A stretch of 26,004 nt of DNA from SIO4C1 sp039180385 (GCA_039180385.1 JBCDDJ010000035.1:1-26004), one strand, 5' to 3'; positions 8,511-16,080 are shown, counted from the stretch's first letter. The notes: a model not told the origin generated them from the letters alone. Made by a program: numbers and translations.

Positions 8511-8602
8511 AGTTGAGTTCGGAAGACGGCAGCCCTGTTAGGCTATTACTAATACGCTAGAACTAACGCTAAAACTTTTTAGAATGACAGGGAGCCGATG
8601 TT

Positions 8603-10480
8603 ATGCCGGTGAAAGATTCACGCCCGCCGCGTTCTCGGCAGATTACCAATTGGGTATTTTTGATTCTCAGTGGTCTGCTTTTCCTCAACGCACTATCGCC
8701 ATTATTCTTGGGGACACCTACCCCCAAGGAACCCTACAGCATGTTTATCCACCACGTCCAAGAGCATGAGGTGGTACGTGCGTCGGTCGGCCAAAATGAA
8801 ATTCGCTATCAGCTCAAGGATGAAGTGGGTGAGCCCGGTCAGCTGTACTCGACCACGCCTATTTTTGACCTAAAGCTGCCCGACTTGCTAGAAGCCAATG
8901 GGGTTGAGTTTGCCGCGACCCCACCGCCCAAGAACCAATGGTTTACCAGCTTGCTGAGCTGGGTGATCCCGCCACTGATTTTCGTAGGCGTGTGGCGTTT
9001 CTTTTTGGCACGGGGTGGCGGCGGTGCCGCAGGAGCCCTTTCGATTGGCAAGAGCAAAGCCAAAGTATACGCCGAAGATGAAGCGACAAAAATCACCTTC
9101 AATGATGTGGCTGGGGTTGAGGAAGCCAAGACCGAATTGGTTGAGATTGTAGACTTTCTGAAAACGCCCAAGCGGTTTACCGATATCGGGGCCAAAATTC
9201 CTAAAGGGGTACTGCTGGTTGGCCCGCCGGGAACGGGTAAAACCCTACTGGCAAAGGCCGTTGCAGGTGAAGCTGGGGTTCCCTTTTTCAGTATTTCAGG
9301 CTCTGAATTTATCGAACTGTTTGTCGGGGTGGGCTCCTCTCGGGTGCGCGACTTATTTGAGCAGGCCAAAAAGCAAGCCCCCTGCATCATCTTTATTGAT
9401 GAGCTAGACGCCATTGGCAAATCCCGCAGCAGCGGCGGTTTTTACGGCGGCAATGATGAACGGGAGCAAACCCTAAACCAGCTGCTCACCGAAATGGACG
9501 GCTTTAATGCCGGTGAAAACACCACCATTGTGCTGGCAGCAACCAACCGCCCCGAAATCCTCGACCCTGCACTGCTGCGTCCAGGCCGATTTGACCGCCA
9601 GGTGCTAGTTGATCGCCCAGACCTCAAAGGTCGCGAGGCCATTCTGAATATCCATGCCAAGGAAGTGAAGCTGGGGGAAGATATTGATCTCAACGCGATC
9701 GCAACCCGCACCCCAGGTTTTGCCGGAGCTGACCTGGCGAATCTGGTCAATGAAGCCGCCCTGCTGGCTGCCCGAAATCACCGTCAGGCGGTCGCCCAGA
9801 CTGACTTTGCCGAGGCCATTGAGCGAGTGGTCGCCGGTCTAGAGAAAAAAAGCCGGGTGCTCAATGAAACCGAGAAGAAGATCGTGGCTTACCACGAAGT
9901 CGGCCACGCCATGGTGGGGGTACTCATGCCTGGCGGCGATCAGGTGGCCAAAATCTCGATTGTGCCCCGCGGTATGGCTGCCCTGGGTTACACCTTACAG
10001 CTGCCCACCGAAGATCGGTTCCTGCGGTCTGAGGCGGAGTTAAAAGGCCAGATCGCCACTCTGCTGGGGGGCCGCTCCGCCGAGGAGGTCGTGTTTGGTT
10101 CAATTACTACCGGGGCCTCTAACGACCTGCAACGGGCCACCGATATGGCGGAGCAAATGGTCACCACCTACGGCATGAGCGACGTGCTAGGCCCCCTGGC
10201 CTACGAACGGGGTCAGCAAAACACGTTCCTCGATGGCGGTATGCCTAACCCGCGCCGCGCCGTCAGCGAAGACACTGCCAAGGCCATCGATGCCGAAGTC
10301 AAAGATATCGTTGAAACAGCCCACCAGCGTGCGCTAGACATTCTCCGTGCCAACCGTGACCTGCTGGAGGAAATCGCCCAGTTGCTGTTAAAGGATGAGG
10401 TGATCGAAGGGCCACCATTGAACGAGATGTTGGCACGGGTTAGCCTGCCGGAGGCTGAGAAGGTAACTGCCATGGCTTAA
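8603..10480 (+). CDS. ftsH: ATP-dependent zinc metalloprotease FtsH
   Basis: A 625-residue membrane-bound AAA+ protease that unfolds and degrades membrane and soluble proteins; in cyanobacteria FtsH hexamers serve photosystem II repair and other quality control. There is an N-terminal membrane segment (about 17-36), a lumenal/periplasmic domain, and a second membrane segment (about 117-135). The AAA domain has Walker A GPPGTGKT (207-214), Walker B IIFIDELDA (262-270), pore motif FVGVG (240-244) and second region of homology ending LLRPGRFDRQ. The zinc-protease motif is HEVGH (431-435). Length is normal. It is one of several paralogues expected in cyanobacteria; the N-terminal half resembles what I recall of the FtsH1/FtsH4 type, but I cannot fix which. 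AGGGAG lies about 9 nt before the ATG. Confidence 0.97.
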   Translation: MPVKDSRPPRSRQITNWVFLILSGLLFLNALSPLFLGTPTPKEPYSMFIHHVQEHEVVRASVGQNEIRYQLKDEVGEPGQLYSTTPIFDLKLPDLLEANGVEFAATPPPKNQWFTSLLSWVIPPLIFVGVWRFFLARGGGGAAGALSIGKSKAKVYAEDEATKITFNDVAGVEEAKTELVEIVDFLKTPKRFTDIGAKIPKGVLLVGPPGTGKTLLAKAVAGEAGVPFFSISGSEFIELFVGVGSSRVRDLFEQAKKQAPCIIFIDELDAIGKSRSSGGFYGGNDEREQTLNQLLTEMDGFNAGENTTIVLAATNRPEILDPALLRPGRFDRQVLVDRPDLKGREAILNIHAKEVKLGEDIDLNAIATRTPGFAGADLANLVNEAALLAARNHRQAVAQTDFAEAIERVVAGLEKKSRVLNETEKKIVAYHEVGHAMVGVLMPGGDQVAKISIVPRGMAALGYTLQLPTEDRFLRSEAELKGQIATLLGGRSAEEVVFGSITTGASNDLQRATDMAEQMVTTYGMSDVLGPLAYERGQQNTFLDGGMPNPRRAVSEDTAKAIDAEVKDIVETAHQRALDILRANRDLLEEIAQLLLKDEVIEGPPLNEMLARVSLPEAEKVTAMA

Positions 10481-10497
10481 GAAGGGTTGAAGGCACG

Positions 10498-10573
10498 ACG
10501 CGGAGAGGGGCGGACGCGCAGACGCGGAGCGTTTAAGTCATGAGTGATCCCCGTGTCCCCGCGTCCCCGTGTC
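10498..10573. repeat. GC-rich degenerate repeats after ftsH
   Basis: GACGCGGAG-type units around 10498-10529 are followed by an 8-bp periodic stretch TCCCCGTG/TCCCCGCG/TCCCCGTG (10549-10573). The two parts are partly complementary (ACGCGG against CCGCGT), so RNA could fold. This style of repeat is common between cyanobacterial genes. Confidence 0.6.
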
Positions 10574-10675
10574 GGTTTTGCCTTTATTTGACAACCTTAA
10601 AAAAAGGGTCTTTTTCTGAGTTCTAGCGGTATTTAATTGCTTAAGCTAGAGGTAGCTTCGCTGATTTGGAGGTTC

Positions 10676-11332
10676 ATGAAGACGCAAGCGTTCGTGCTAC
10701 CACAAAAATCTACCCGCCGTTGGAAACGTCAATTGGGGGCAGTCGCTGTCTCATTGCCGCTGGTCTGGATTGCTCAGTGGCATATACGGGGATTATTTTC
10801 ACAACCTGAAGTCGCGCTGGTGTTGGGAGGCGCGACCGAACGCGAAGAATTTGCCGTACAGTTTGCAGCTGAGCACCCTGACATCGACGTGTGGGTTTCG
10901 TCAGGCAGCAACCCTGAATATGCAGAATGGGTGTTTGAAACGGCCCAAATTCCTCCCGAACGCTTCAAGCTAGACTATCGGGCGGTGGATACGGTGACTA
11001 ACTTTACAACGCTAGTCGATGACTTGCACCAGGACGGGGTCAAGAGTATCTATTTAATTACCTCGGACTACCACATGCGCCGGGCGGTGGTCATTGCCGA
11101 AATCATCCTGGGTAGCCGGGGGATTCACTTTAAACCTGTGACTGTGCCCTCAAATCAACCGCCAGAACCCCTGACTCAGAGCATTCGAGACGGGATTCGA
11201 TCGATTTTGTGGGTCTTAACTGGTAAAAACGGGTCAGAATTTGTACAGCCCTCTTCTGCCTATCCCCCTGAGAGTTTGTTGGCTACCCAACCACCTAACG
11301 CCCCCTCGACCACTGAAAATAGGTATAAGTAA
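10676..11332 (+). CDS. YdcF/DUF218 family protein
   Basis: A 218-residue protein with one N-terminal membrane segment (AVAVSLPLVWIAQWHI region, about 22-38) followed by a DUF218 domain: VALVLGGATEREEFA, DVWVSSGSNPEYA, DTVTNFTTLVDDL and SIYLITSDYHMRRAVVIAE. DUF218 proteins (YdcF, SanA, ElyC relatives) act at the cell envelope, some in late peptidoglycan steps, but the substrate is unknown for most. ATG at 10676 has GGAGG only 3 nt before it; an in-frame TTG at 10637 would add 13 residues. The next gene begins 23 nt downstream, so the two are likely co-transcribed. The Pro- and Ser-rich C-terminus has no recognisable function. Confidence 0.82.
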   Translation: MKTQAFVLPQKSTRRWKRQLGAVAVSLPLVWIAQWHIRGLFSQPEVALVLGGATEREEFAVQFAAEHPDIDVWVSSGSNPEYAEWVFETAQIPPERFKLDYRAVDTVTNFTTLVDDLHQDGVKSIYLITSDYHMRRAVVIAEIILGSRGIHFKPVTVPSNQPPEPLTQSIRDGIRSILWVLTGKNGSEFVQPSSAYPPESLLATQPPNAPSTTENRYK

Positions 11333-11355
11333 GTATTTATGGCAGGTTAACCGCT

Positions 11356-12108
11356 ATGACATCTGCAATTCAAGAATCTCCCTACACCGAAGCGCAAGTC
11401 AAGGCTTGGTTGCGCGGCTTGATGACGATCGCCTGGGCCGATGGCGAGTTTGACGAAACCGAACAGTCGCTGATCCACAGCATGACTGAATCGGAGTTTG
11501 CACCAGGCATTGAGTTTGAAACCTTTGAGCCCATTCAGGCCACCGAGCTCGCTGACGAGTTGAGACCCAACCCCGTCGCCGCTGAAAACTTTTTACGGAT
11601 GGCGGTGATGGTTGCGATCGCAGACGGTGTCTACTCCGCAGCAGAGGACCAAGCCCTGCTCGGCTTTTGTGAGGCCCTCAATCTAGACACCGCAGTGCTG
11701 CAAGCGCTACAGTCAACCCTCTATAACCTGCGGCAAATTAAAGAAGAGGTCCAGCCAGGTACCTCAAGACCAGAATCAGCGCCAGAGGCACCCCCCGAGC
11801 CGCCGTCTGCCGCCGCCAGCCCACTGATGCCGCCCAAAGACAAAGCCGGCCCCGACCCCCTCAAACCTGCCCGTGAGTGGCTCGATCAGCTGGCGGTTGA
11901 CGACCCGCGCCTGGCTCGGTTTGTATGCAAGATGATCCCACCCCAGTGCCCCTTTGAGCGCGATGTCAAACTATTTGGCAAAAAAGTAGTTCACATCCCC
12001 CCCATGTGCAAACTCAACCCCCTCTACGATCAGATGGTAGGCTTGCGGTTTCGAGCCCTGTCCTACCTGGCCGATGATTGTCAGGAGGACATTAGCGAGT
12101 ATATCTAG
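11356..12108 (+). CDS. TerB-like protein with C-terminal Mo-dependent nitrogenase family (Mo-nitro_C) domain
   Basis: A 250-residue, apparently cytoplasmic protein. Residues about 10-135 look like a TerB/DjlA-type helical domain (AWADGEFDETEQ and AIADGVYSAAED are its paired acidic metal-binding-like motifs). A Pro/Glu/Ala linker (about 137-165) follows. The C-terminal part (about 170-250), with ARFVCKMIPPQCPFERD, HIPPMCKLNPLYDQMVGLRF and RALSYLADDC, matches the domain called Mo-dependent nitrogenase C-terminal. Despite that name the domain is common in cyanobacteria and does not itself prove nitrogen fixation. The FAD gene follows with just one codon after the UAG stop and in the same frame. 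Conserved Cys residues could bind metal (inference). Confidence 0.82.
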   Translation: MTSAIQESPYTEAQVKAWLRGLMTIAWADGEFDETEQSLIHSMTESEFAPGIEFETFEPIQATELADELRPNPVAAENFLRMAVMVAIADGVYSAAEDQALLGFCEALNLDTAVLQALQSTLYNLRQIKEEVQPGTSRPESAPEAPPEPPSAAASPLMPPKDKAGPDPLKPAREWLDQLAVDDPRLARFVCKMIPPQCPFERDVKLFGKKVVHIPPMCKLNPLYDQMVGLRFRALSYLADDCQEDISEYI

Positions 12109-12111
12109 CCA

Positions 12112-13923
12112 TTGGAACACCTCAAAACAGACGTTCTCGTCGTAGGCGGCGGCACCGGGGGGACCGCTGCTGCTATCCAGGCAGCCCGGCGGGGGGCTAA
12201 AACCCTGCTGGTAAGTGAGTTTCCCTGGCTGGGCGGCATGTTGACCGCCGCAGGTGTATCTGCCCCCGACGGGAATGAGCTAGCGGCGTTTCAAACTGGG
12301 TTGTGGGGGGCCTTTTTACAGGAACTCGAGCGGCGTCAGTCCGGCGGCCTCGATAACGCCTGGGTGAGCTTCTTTACCTATGACCCGGCGGTGGGGGCCG
12401 CCATTTTTGCAGACTGGGCAAAGGCACTGCCCAATTTGAGCTGGCGCTGGGGTCACCGACCCCGAGCCGTGAGCCGCCAGGGCGATCGCATCGTCGGTGT
12501 TGACTTTGACGACTTTACCGTGCGGGCCTTTATCACGCTAGATGGCACCGAATTGGGGGATTTGCTAGCCCTGGGGGAAGTTCCCTATCGCTGGGGATGG
12601 GAAACCCAAGACACCTGGCAGGAACCCAGTGCACCTAAGTCTTTGACAGACCCCATCGATCCGCTTTACCCGATGGTGCAGCGCTACCCGGTGCAGGCCC
12701 CCACCTGGGTCGTGGTGATGCAAGATTACGGGGATGCGATCGCACCGGAGATTCCCCCGTCCCCTGACCAGGCCAACCCGGCAAATTTGGAAGCAGCCTG
12801 GCAGGGGTACGGGGCTGAAAGGTTTCTCAACTACGGTCGCCTGCCAGACAATCGATTCATGATTAACTGGCCCCACCAGGGCAATGATTACGGAGAGGAC
12901 CTTAACCGGCTCGTAGGGAACCAGGCCGAGCGCGATGCCTTTTGGCAGGCTGCCCGCTGGCACACCCAGCAGTTTGCCCACCACATTCAAACCCAGCTGG
13001 GGCAACGCTATGGGCTTGCCCCCTACGTATTCCCAACGGTAAAGAACTCTCCTGGGGGCGGGGCCTATGCCCTTTATCCTTACTATCGCGAAAGCCGCCG
13101 ACTGGTGGGGCTCGCCACCGTCACCGAGATCGATATTTTAGCGATCCCCGAGGGTCAGGTTGCACCGCTCCCCGTCAATAAACAAGGGGAGGTAAGCAGC
13201 ATCGCCATTGGCAACTACCCCAACGATCACCACTATCCTGGCTTTGATATGCCCCTAGCATCCCGTTCGCTACGCTGGGGGGGGCGCTGGACTGGCGTGC
13301 CGTTTACCATTCCCTATGGAGCCCTGGTTCCGGCCCAGGTAGACGGTCTGCTGACCTGCGATAAAAACCTGTCAGTTTCCCACATCGCCAACGGAGCCAC
13401 TCGGCTACAGCCCCTGGTTTTGTCCATCGGTCAAGCGGCTGGGATGGCCGCCGCGTTGTGTGTTGAGCAGGGCTGCCAACCGCGGGCTTTACCGGTGCGA
13501 TCTCTGCAAATCGCCTTGCTAGAGGATGCGATCGCACCTTTAGCCGTCATTCCCTGCTTTAACTTGTTACCCCAAACATCTGAATGGGCAACTCAGCAGT
13601 ATTTTTACTTAGACAATCCGGCTAACTATCCTAGAGATGGAAATGTCCCTAACAGTTGCTTCAAACTTCCTTTAAAGCAACCTAAAGATCTGGCTGATTT
13701 TGAAGGCAGTTATTGCCAAGAAGCCAATCAAAACTATCAGCTTCAACTTAAAGGGAACTCCGTAAATACCGATCAACAGAAACTATCGCTGGTCACGCTA
13801 CTTCCCCACATTAACGCCCAACTACAATCCTTGCCAAGCCCCTCTGACATCAGGGTTAACGGTCGCCTCAACCATTCTGGACAGTGGTTTCTCGTGAGTT
13901 CAATTAATATTAAGCAGACTTGA
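12112..13923 (+). CDS. FAD-dependent oxidoreductase (FAD_oxidored, PF12831 type)
   Basis: A 603-residue flavoprotein. The dinucleotide fold is at the N-terminus, TDVLVVGGGTGGTAAAIQAARRG (about 6-28), followed by LLVSEFPWLGGMLTAAGV. A second conserved block near the end of the catalytic part reads GALVPAQVDGLLTCDKNLSVSHIANGATRLQP and SIGQAAGMAAALC, the usual FAD-contacting C-terminal part of this family. The substrate is unknown. The last 100 residues are less typical and their DNA is more AT-rich than the rest. TTG at 12112 is the only start near the homology, has no close ribosome site, and stands 3 nt after the UAG of the TerB gene in the same frame. Translation may therefore depend on coupling or on stop-codon readthrough. 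Confidence 0.88.
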   Translation: MEHLKTDVLVVGGGTGGTAAAIQAARRGAKTLLVSEFPWLGGMLTAAGVSAPDGNELAAFQTGLWGAFLQELERRQSGGLDNAWVSFFTYDPAVGAAIFADWAKALPNLSWRWGHRPRAVSRQGDRIVGVDFDDFTVRAFITLDGTELGDLLALGEVPYRWGWETQDTWQEPSAPKSLTDPIDPLYPMVQRYPVQAPTWVVVMQDYGDAIAPEIPPSPDQANPANLEAAWQGYGAERFLNYGRLPDNRFMINWPHQGNDYGEDLNRLVGNQAERDAFWQAARWHTQQFAHHIQTQLGQRYGLAPYVFPTVKNSPGGGAYALYPYYRESRRLVGLATVTEIDILAIPEGQVAPLPVNKQGEVSSIAIGNYPNDHHYPGFDMPLASRSLRWGGRWTGVPFTIPYGALVPAQVDGLLTCDKNLSVSHIANGATRLQPLVLSIGQAAGMAAALCVEQGCQPRALPVRSLQIALLEDAIAPLAVIPCFNLLPQTSEWATQQYFYLDNPANYPRDGNVPNSCFKLPLKQPKDLADFEGSYCQEANQNYQLQLKGNSVNTDQQKLSLVTLLPHINAQLQSLPSPSDIRVNGRLNHSGQWFLVSSINIKQT

Positions 13924-13939
13924 TTTGTAGCTCTAATTA

Positions 13940-13977
13940 GGGGTCTTTAATTTAGGATGGGAAGGATAAGAGACCCC
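13940..13977 (+). terminator. Possible hairpin after the FAD oxidoreductase gene
   Basis: GGGGTCT (13940-13946) and AGACCCC (13971-13977) form a perfect 7-bp stem with a long 24-nt loop starting 16 bp after the gene. There is no T-tract after it, so it is a weak terminator candidate or a regulatory element upstream of the patX-like gene. Confidence 0.4.
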
Positions 13978-14157
13978 CTCATCTGAATTTCATAAACCGA
14001 TTGTCTCTAGTTAAAGTTACGGTCGAAAAAGACCCAAAGCAGTTAGAGATTCAAGACATCGCAGGCTATTTACATTCTTCACAGAGAACTTCCTGAAAAG
14101 AGCCCTCATTTTGAGTATCTAGAAATAGCAACCTTGGATCGGATAGCTCTTAAAATT

Positions 14158-14358
14158 ATGACTCGTTTGTTTTCCATCTTGCTGTTCTCTTACAGACAGC
14201 TCACCCTAAATAGTTGCAATACGCTAGATCATCGTGGCAGCGGTCGTCTGTCCATTGAGGCCTCCCCTGATGTCTCATCCCTAATGGATCATCGCGGTAG
14301 TGGTCGTCTCCAGTTTCAAGGCCCGACCTTGGCAGAGATGTCCTGGCAACTTGCCTAG
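14158..14358 (+). CDS. patX: PatX-like heterocyst/pattern inhibitor precursor with two HRGSGR motifs
   Basis: A 66-residue protein upstream of hetR. The start is short and hydrophobic (LFSILLF, residues 4-10), consistent with an export or membrane-targeting segment. It carries HRGSGR twice, at 25-30 and 45-50, each within DHRGSGRL. RGSGR is the peptide by which PatS and PatX bind and inactivate HetR, and PatX is the family with HRGSGR commonly found near hetR. The coding blocks (14227-14250 and 14287-14310) differ at four positions, all synonymous, so both motifs appear selected. Neither motif is at the C-terminus; release as small peptides would need processing on both sides, as supposed for PatX. 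An in-frame TTG at 14134 would add 8 residues; neither start has a strong ribosome site. Identity as a HetR ligand is strong from motif plus context; activity is inferred. Confidence 0.88.
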   Translation: MTRLFSILLFSYRQLTLNSCNTLDHRGSGRLSIEASPDVSSLMDHRGSGRLQFQGPTLAEMSWQLA

Positions 14359-14697
14359 GGAGTCTGAGACATCGTAAATTTACTGATAGTAAAGCTAATA
14401 TTGTTCAAGACTCCTCCTTTTAGGGTCAGCTCTCACGCCTTCTTAAGGGTTTTTACTCAGGTGGTGCTTGACAATAAAGGCCTATTCTAGCCACAAGCTT
14501 TGTTATTCAGAACTAATACCTACGCGACTTTACCCTACCAATGGGACACCTACCTATCAATCTTTGCAGAAATTTCATGGCTGCACCTGCCTGAAAACAT
14601 CAAACTGGCCTCAAAAGTGAGAGTGGATTGGTTGATTAAGGTACCCTAAGTTTAAGTTAAAGATAATTTTATCCGTGCATTTTCTTGAGTAGCCCTT
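14359..14697 (+). promoter_or_regulatory. Intergenic region between patX and hetR, with inverted repeat and palindrome
   Basis: This 339-bp region should contain the hetR promoter. Directly after the patX stop, GGAGTCT (14359-14365) pairs with AGACTCC (14408-14414), which is followed by TCCTTTT, so the element may end patX transcripts. Inside the loop lies the perfect 10-bp palindrome GTAAATTTAC (14374-14383). Near hetR, GATAAT (14662-14667) may be a -10, with only a poor -35 upstream. No coding sequence is seen. Confidence 0.5.
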
Positions 14698-15621
14698 ATG
14701 GCAGTAGAACTAACTCCATTGACAACGAGTGATTCAGACCTGATCAAGCGCCTAGACCCGAGCGCGATGGACCAAATCATGATGTATTTGGCCTTTAGTG
14801 CAATGAGGACAGGGGGTCACCGTCACGGTGCGTTTTTGGATGCAGCCGCTACTGCCGCTAAGTGCGCTATTTATACTACCTACATAGAGCAAGGTGAAAA
14901 CCTGCGGATGACAGGGCACCTGCACCACATCGAGCCCAAACGGGTCAAAGCCATCGTTGAGGAGATGCGCGAAGCCTTAACCAAGGGTAAGCTCCTCAAA
15001 ATGTTTGGGTCCCAAGAACCCCGCTATCTCATTCAACTGCCCTATGCCTGGCTGGAGCAGTATCCTTGGCAAGATAGCCCTAGCCGGATTGCAGGCACCA
15101 GCTTGACCTCCGAAGAAAAGCGTCAGCTGGAGAGCAAACTGCCAGACGAGCTCCCCCCTGCTCAGCTGATCACCTCCTTTCAATTTATGGAGCTGATTGA
15201 GTTTCTCCATGATCGCTCCCAGGCCGATCTACCCCCTGAGCGGCAAATGCCGCTGAGTGAGGCCTTAGCTGAGCATATTCGTCGCCGCCTGATGTATTCT
15301 GGCACCGTGACTCGGGTTGACTCTCCGTGGGGGATGCCATTCTATGCGCTGACGCGGGAGTCTTACTCACCCGCCGATGAGGAAGAGCGGACCTATACCA
15401 TGATCGAGGATACGGCGCGCTACTTTCGCCTGATGCGAGAGTGGGCTGACCGGAGTCCTAGCTCAATGCGTATCTTAGAAGAACTCGATATCGAGCCCGA
15501 GCTACGACAAAAGGCATTTAGTGAGCTTGATGAGCTGGTGCGCAAATGGGCTGACAAATATCACCAAAAAGGCGGCAAGCCCGTTGTGGTGCAGATGGCC
15601 GTGGGCGAAAACGACCGCTGA
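14698..15621 (+). CDS. hetR: HetR, master regulator of heterocyst differentiation/pattern formation
   Basis: A 307-residue HetR, a dimeric DNA-binding regulator unique to cyanobacteria. It is recognised along its full length: DLIKRLDPSAMDQIMMYLAFSAM, GHRHGAFLDAAATAAKCAIY, GSQEPRYLIQ, GTSLTSEEKRQ, YSGTVTRVDSPWGMPFYAL and YTMIEDTARYFRLM. Numbering is shifted by +8 from Anabaena because of a longer N-terminus (MAVELTPLTTSDS). Residues reported as important there are kept: D17, G36, C48, S152, S179 (here 25, 44, 56, 160, 187), and the hood-domain residues tied to RGSGR binding, R223, E253, E254, D256 and D270 (here 231, 261, 262, 264, 278). It should therefore still respond to an RGSGR peptide. 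patX lies 339 bp upstream on the same strand. The ATG lacks a strong ribosome site. In non-heterocystous filaments its function is not settled. Confidence 0.97.
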   Translation: MAVELTPLTTSDSDLIKRLDPSAMDQIMMYLAFSAMRTGGHRHGAFLDAAATAAKCAIYTTYIEQGENLRMTGHLHHIEPKRVKAIVEEMREALTKGKLLKMFGSQEPRYLIQLPYAWLEQYPWQDSPSRIAGTSLTSEEKRQLESKLPDELPPAQLITSFQFMELIEFLHDRSQADLPPERQMPLSEALAEHIRRRLMYSGTVTRVDSPWGMPFYALTRESYSPADEEERTYTMIEDTARYFRLMREWADRSPSSMRILEELDIEPELRQKAFSELDELVRKWADKYHQKGGKPVVVQMAVGENDR

Positions 15622-15651
15622 AGCCGTCGTCATAGCAACCTTGTTACGGTC

Positions 15652-15708
15652 ATGTTCTAGAAGATTAGTCTTCTAGAACATCGCTCTTCTAGAGAACCTA
15701 TCTTCTAG
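15652..15708. repeat. 16-bp tandem repeat with TTCTAG core downstream of hetR, includes a 13-bp hairpin
   Basis: TTCTAG occurs at 15655, 15671, 15687 and 15703, each exactly 16 bp after the last, with TC before the second, third and fourth copies. Because TTCTAGAA is itself palindromic, the first two units also form a perfect hairpin, ATGTTCTAGAAGA (15652-15664) with TCTTCTAGAACAT (15669-15681) around TTAG. It starts 30 bp after hetR and touches the end of the convergent gene at 15705. It could be a bidirectional transcription end or an array of protein sites. Confidence 0.8.
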
Positions 15709-15998
15709 GGGAGTTTTTCCCAAGCTTGGGCCACTATGTCCCCTAGCAAACATCTCAAATCACGGTCTAAAAGCGCGTCATCGGCCATTAGCTCAGCCAT
15801 CACCTCTTCTAAAGACTGCCCCTGCAAGCGGGCGGACTGAATGACGCTGACGATGGCATGGGTAATGTGCACTTCGTTCGCACAGCCTACCCTACCCGTA
15901 CCAGTCCGGTTATTCTTGAGAAGATCACCCAAATTATGATTGCTTAAACTGTTCAAGGTCGTGGATTCCATGGGGTCGAAAGTTAAGGGGATAGACAC
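15705..15998 (-). CDS. Small unrecognised protein, probably a conserved cyanobacterial hypothetical
   Basis: A 97-residue protein, not recognised. The N-terminal 40 residues are polar and low in complexity. From about residue 43 the sequence becomes helical and looks conserved: ITHAIVSVIQSARLQGQSLE, then DDALLDRDLRCLLGDIVAQAWEKLP. The start is GTG at 15998 with a weak upstream GAG; an ATG at 15971 would remove 9 residues. It is convergent with hetR, and its stop overlaps the TTCTAG tandem repeat. It lies 82 bp after the coiled-coil gene on the same strand, so it may be in the same transcript. No function is proposed. Confidence 0.6.
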   Translation of the reverse strand: MSIPLTFDPMESTTLNSLSNHNLGDLLKNNRTGTGRVGCANEVHITHAIVSVIQSARLQGQSLEEVMAELMADDALLDRDLRCLLGDIVAQAWEKLP

Positions 15999-16080
15999 TC
16001 GCAGATTAACTGTCTGGCATTTGAGAATGCCCTGCTTTGCGTCTGGGAGAACAGCGTTTACTTAAACGGGGTCTACCCTG

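Noticed and set aside
8839..9420. Minus-strand open frame of 193 codons opposite ftsH
   Set aside because: It lies inside the AAA domain of ftsH and its Ser/Pro/Ala-rich translation is typical of antisense reading of a GC-rich gene.
14158..14358. Calling the small gene patS
   Set aside because: PatS carries RGSGR at its very C-terminus. Here the motif is HRGSGR, internal, doubled, and next to hetR, which fits PatX better.
14374..14383. GTAAATTTAC as an NtcA box
   Set aside because: NtcA sites are GTA-N8-TAC; this palindrome has only four bases between the half sites.
14468..14473. TTGACA as the -35 box of a hetR promoter
   Set aside because: No -10-like hexamer lies 16-19 bp downstream (the position reads CCACAA), so it cannot be called a promoter from sequence alone.
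15652..15708. CRISPR array downstream of hetR
   Set aside because: The unit is 16 bp with only a 6-bp constant core and no spacer-length variation; there are no cas genes.
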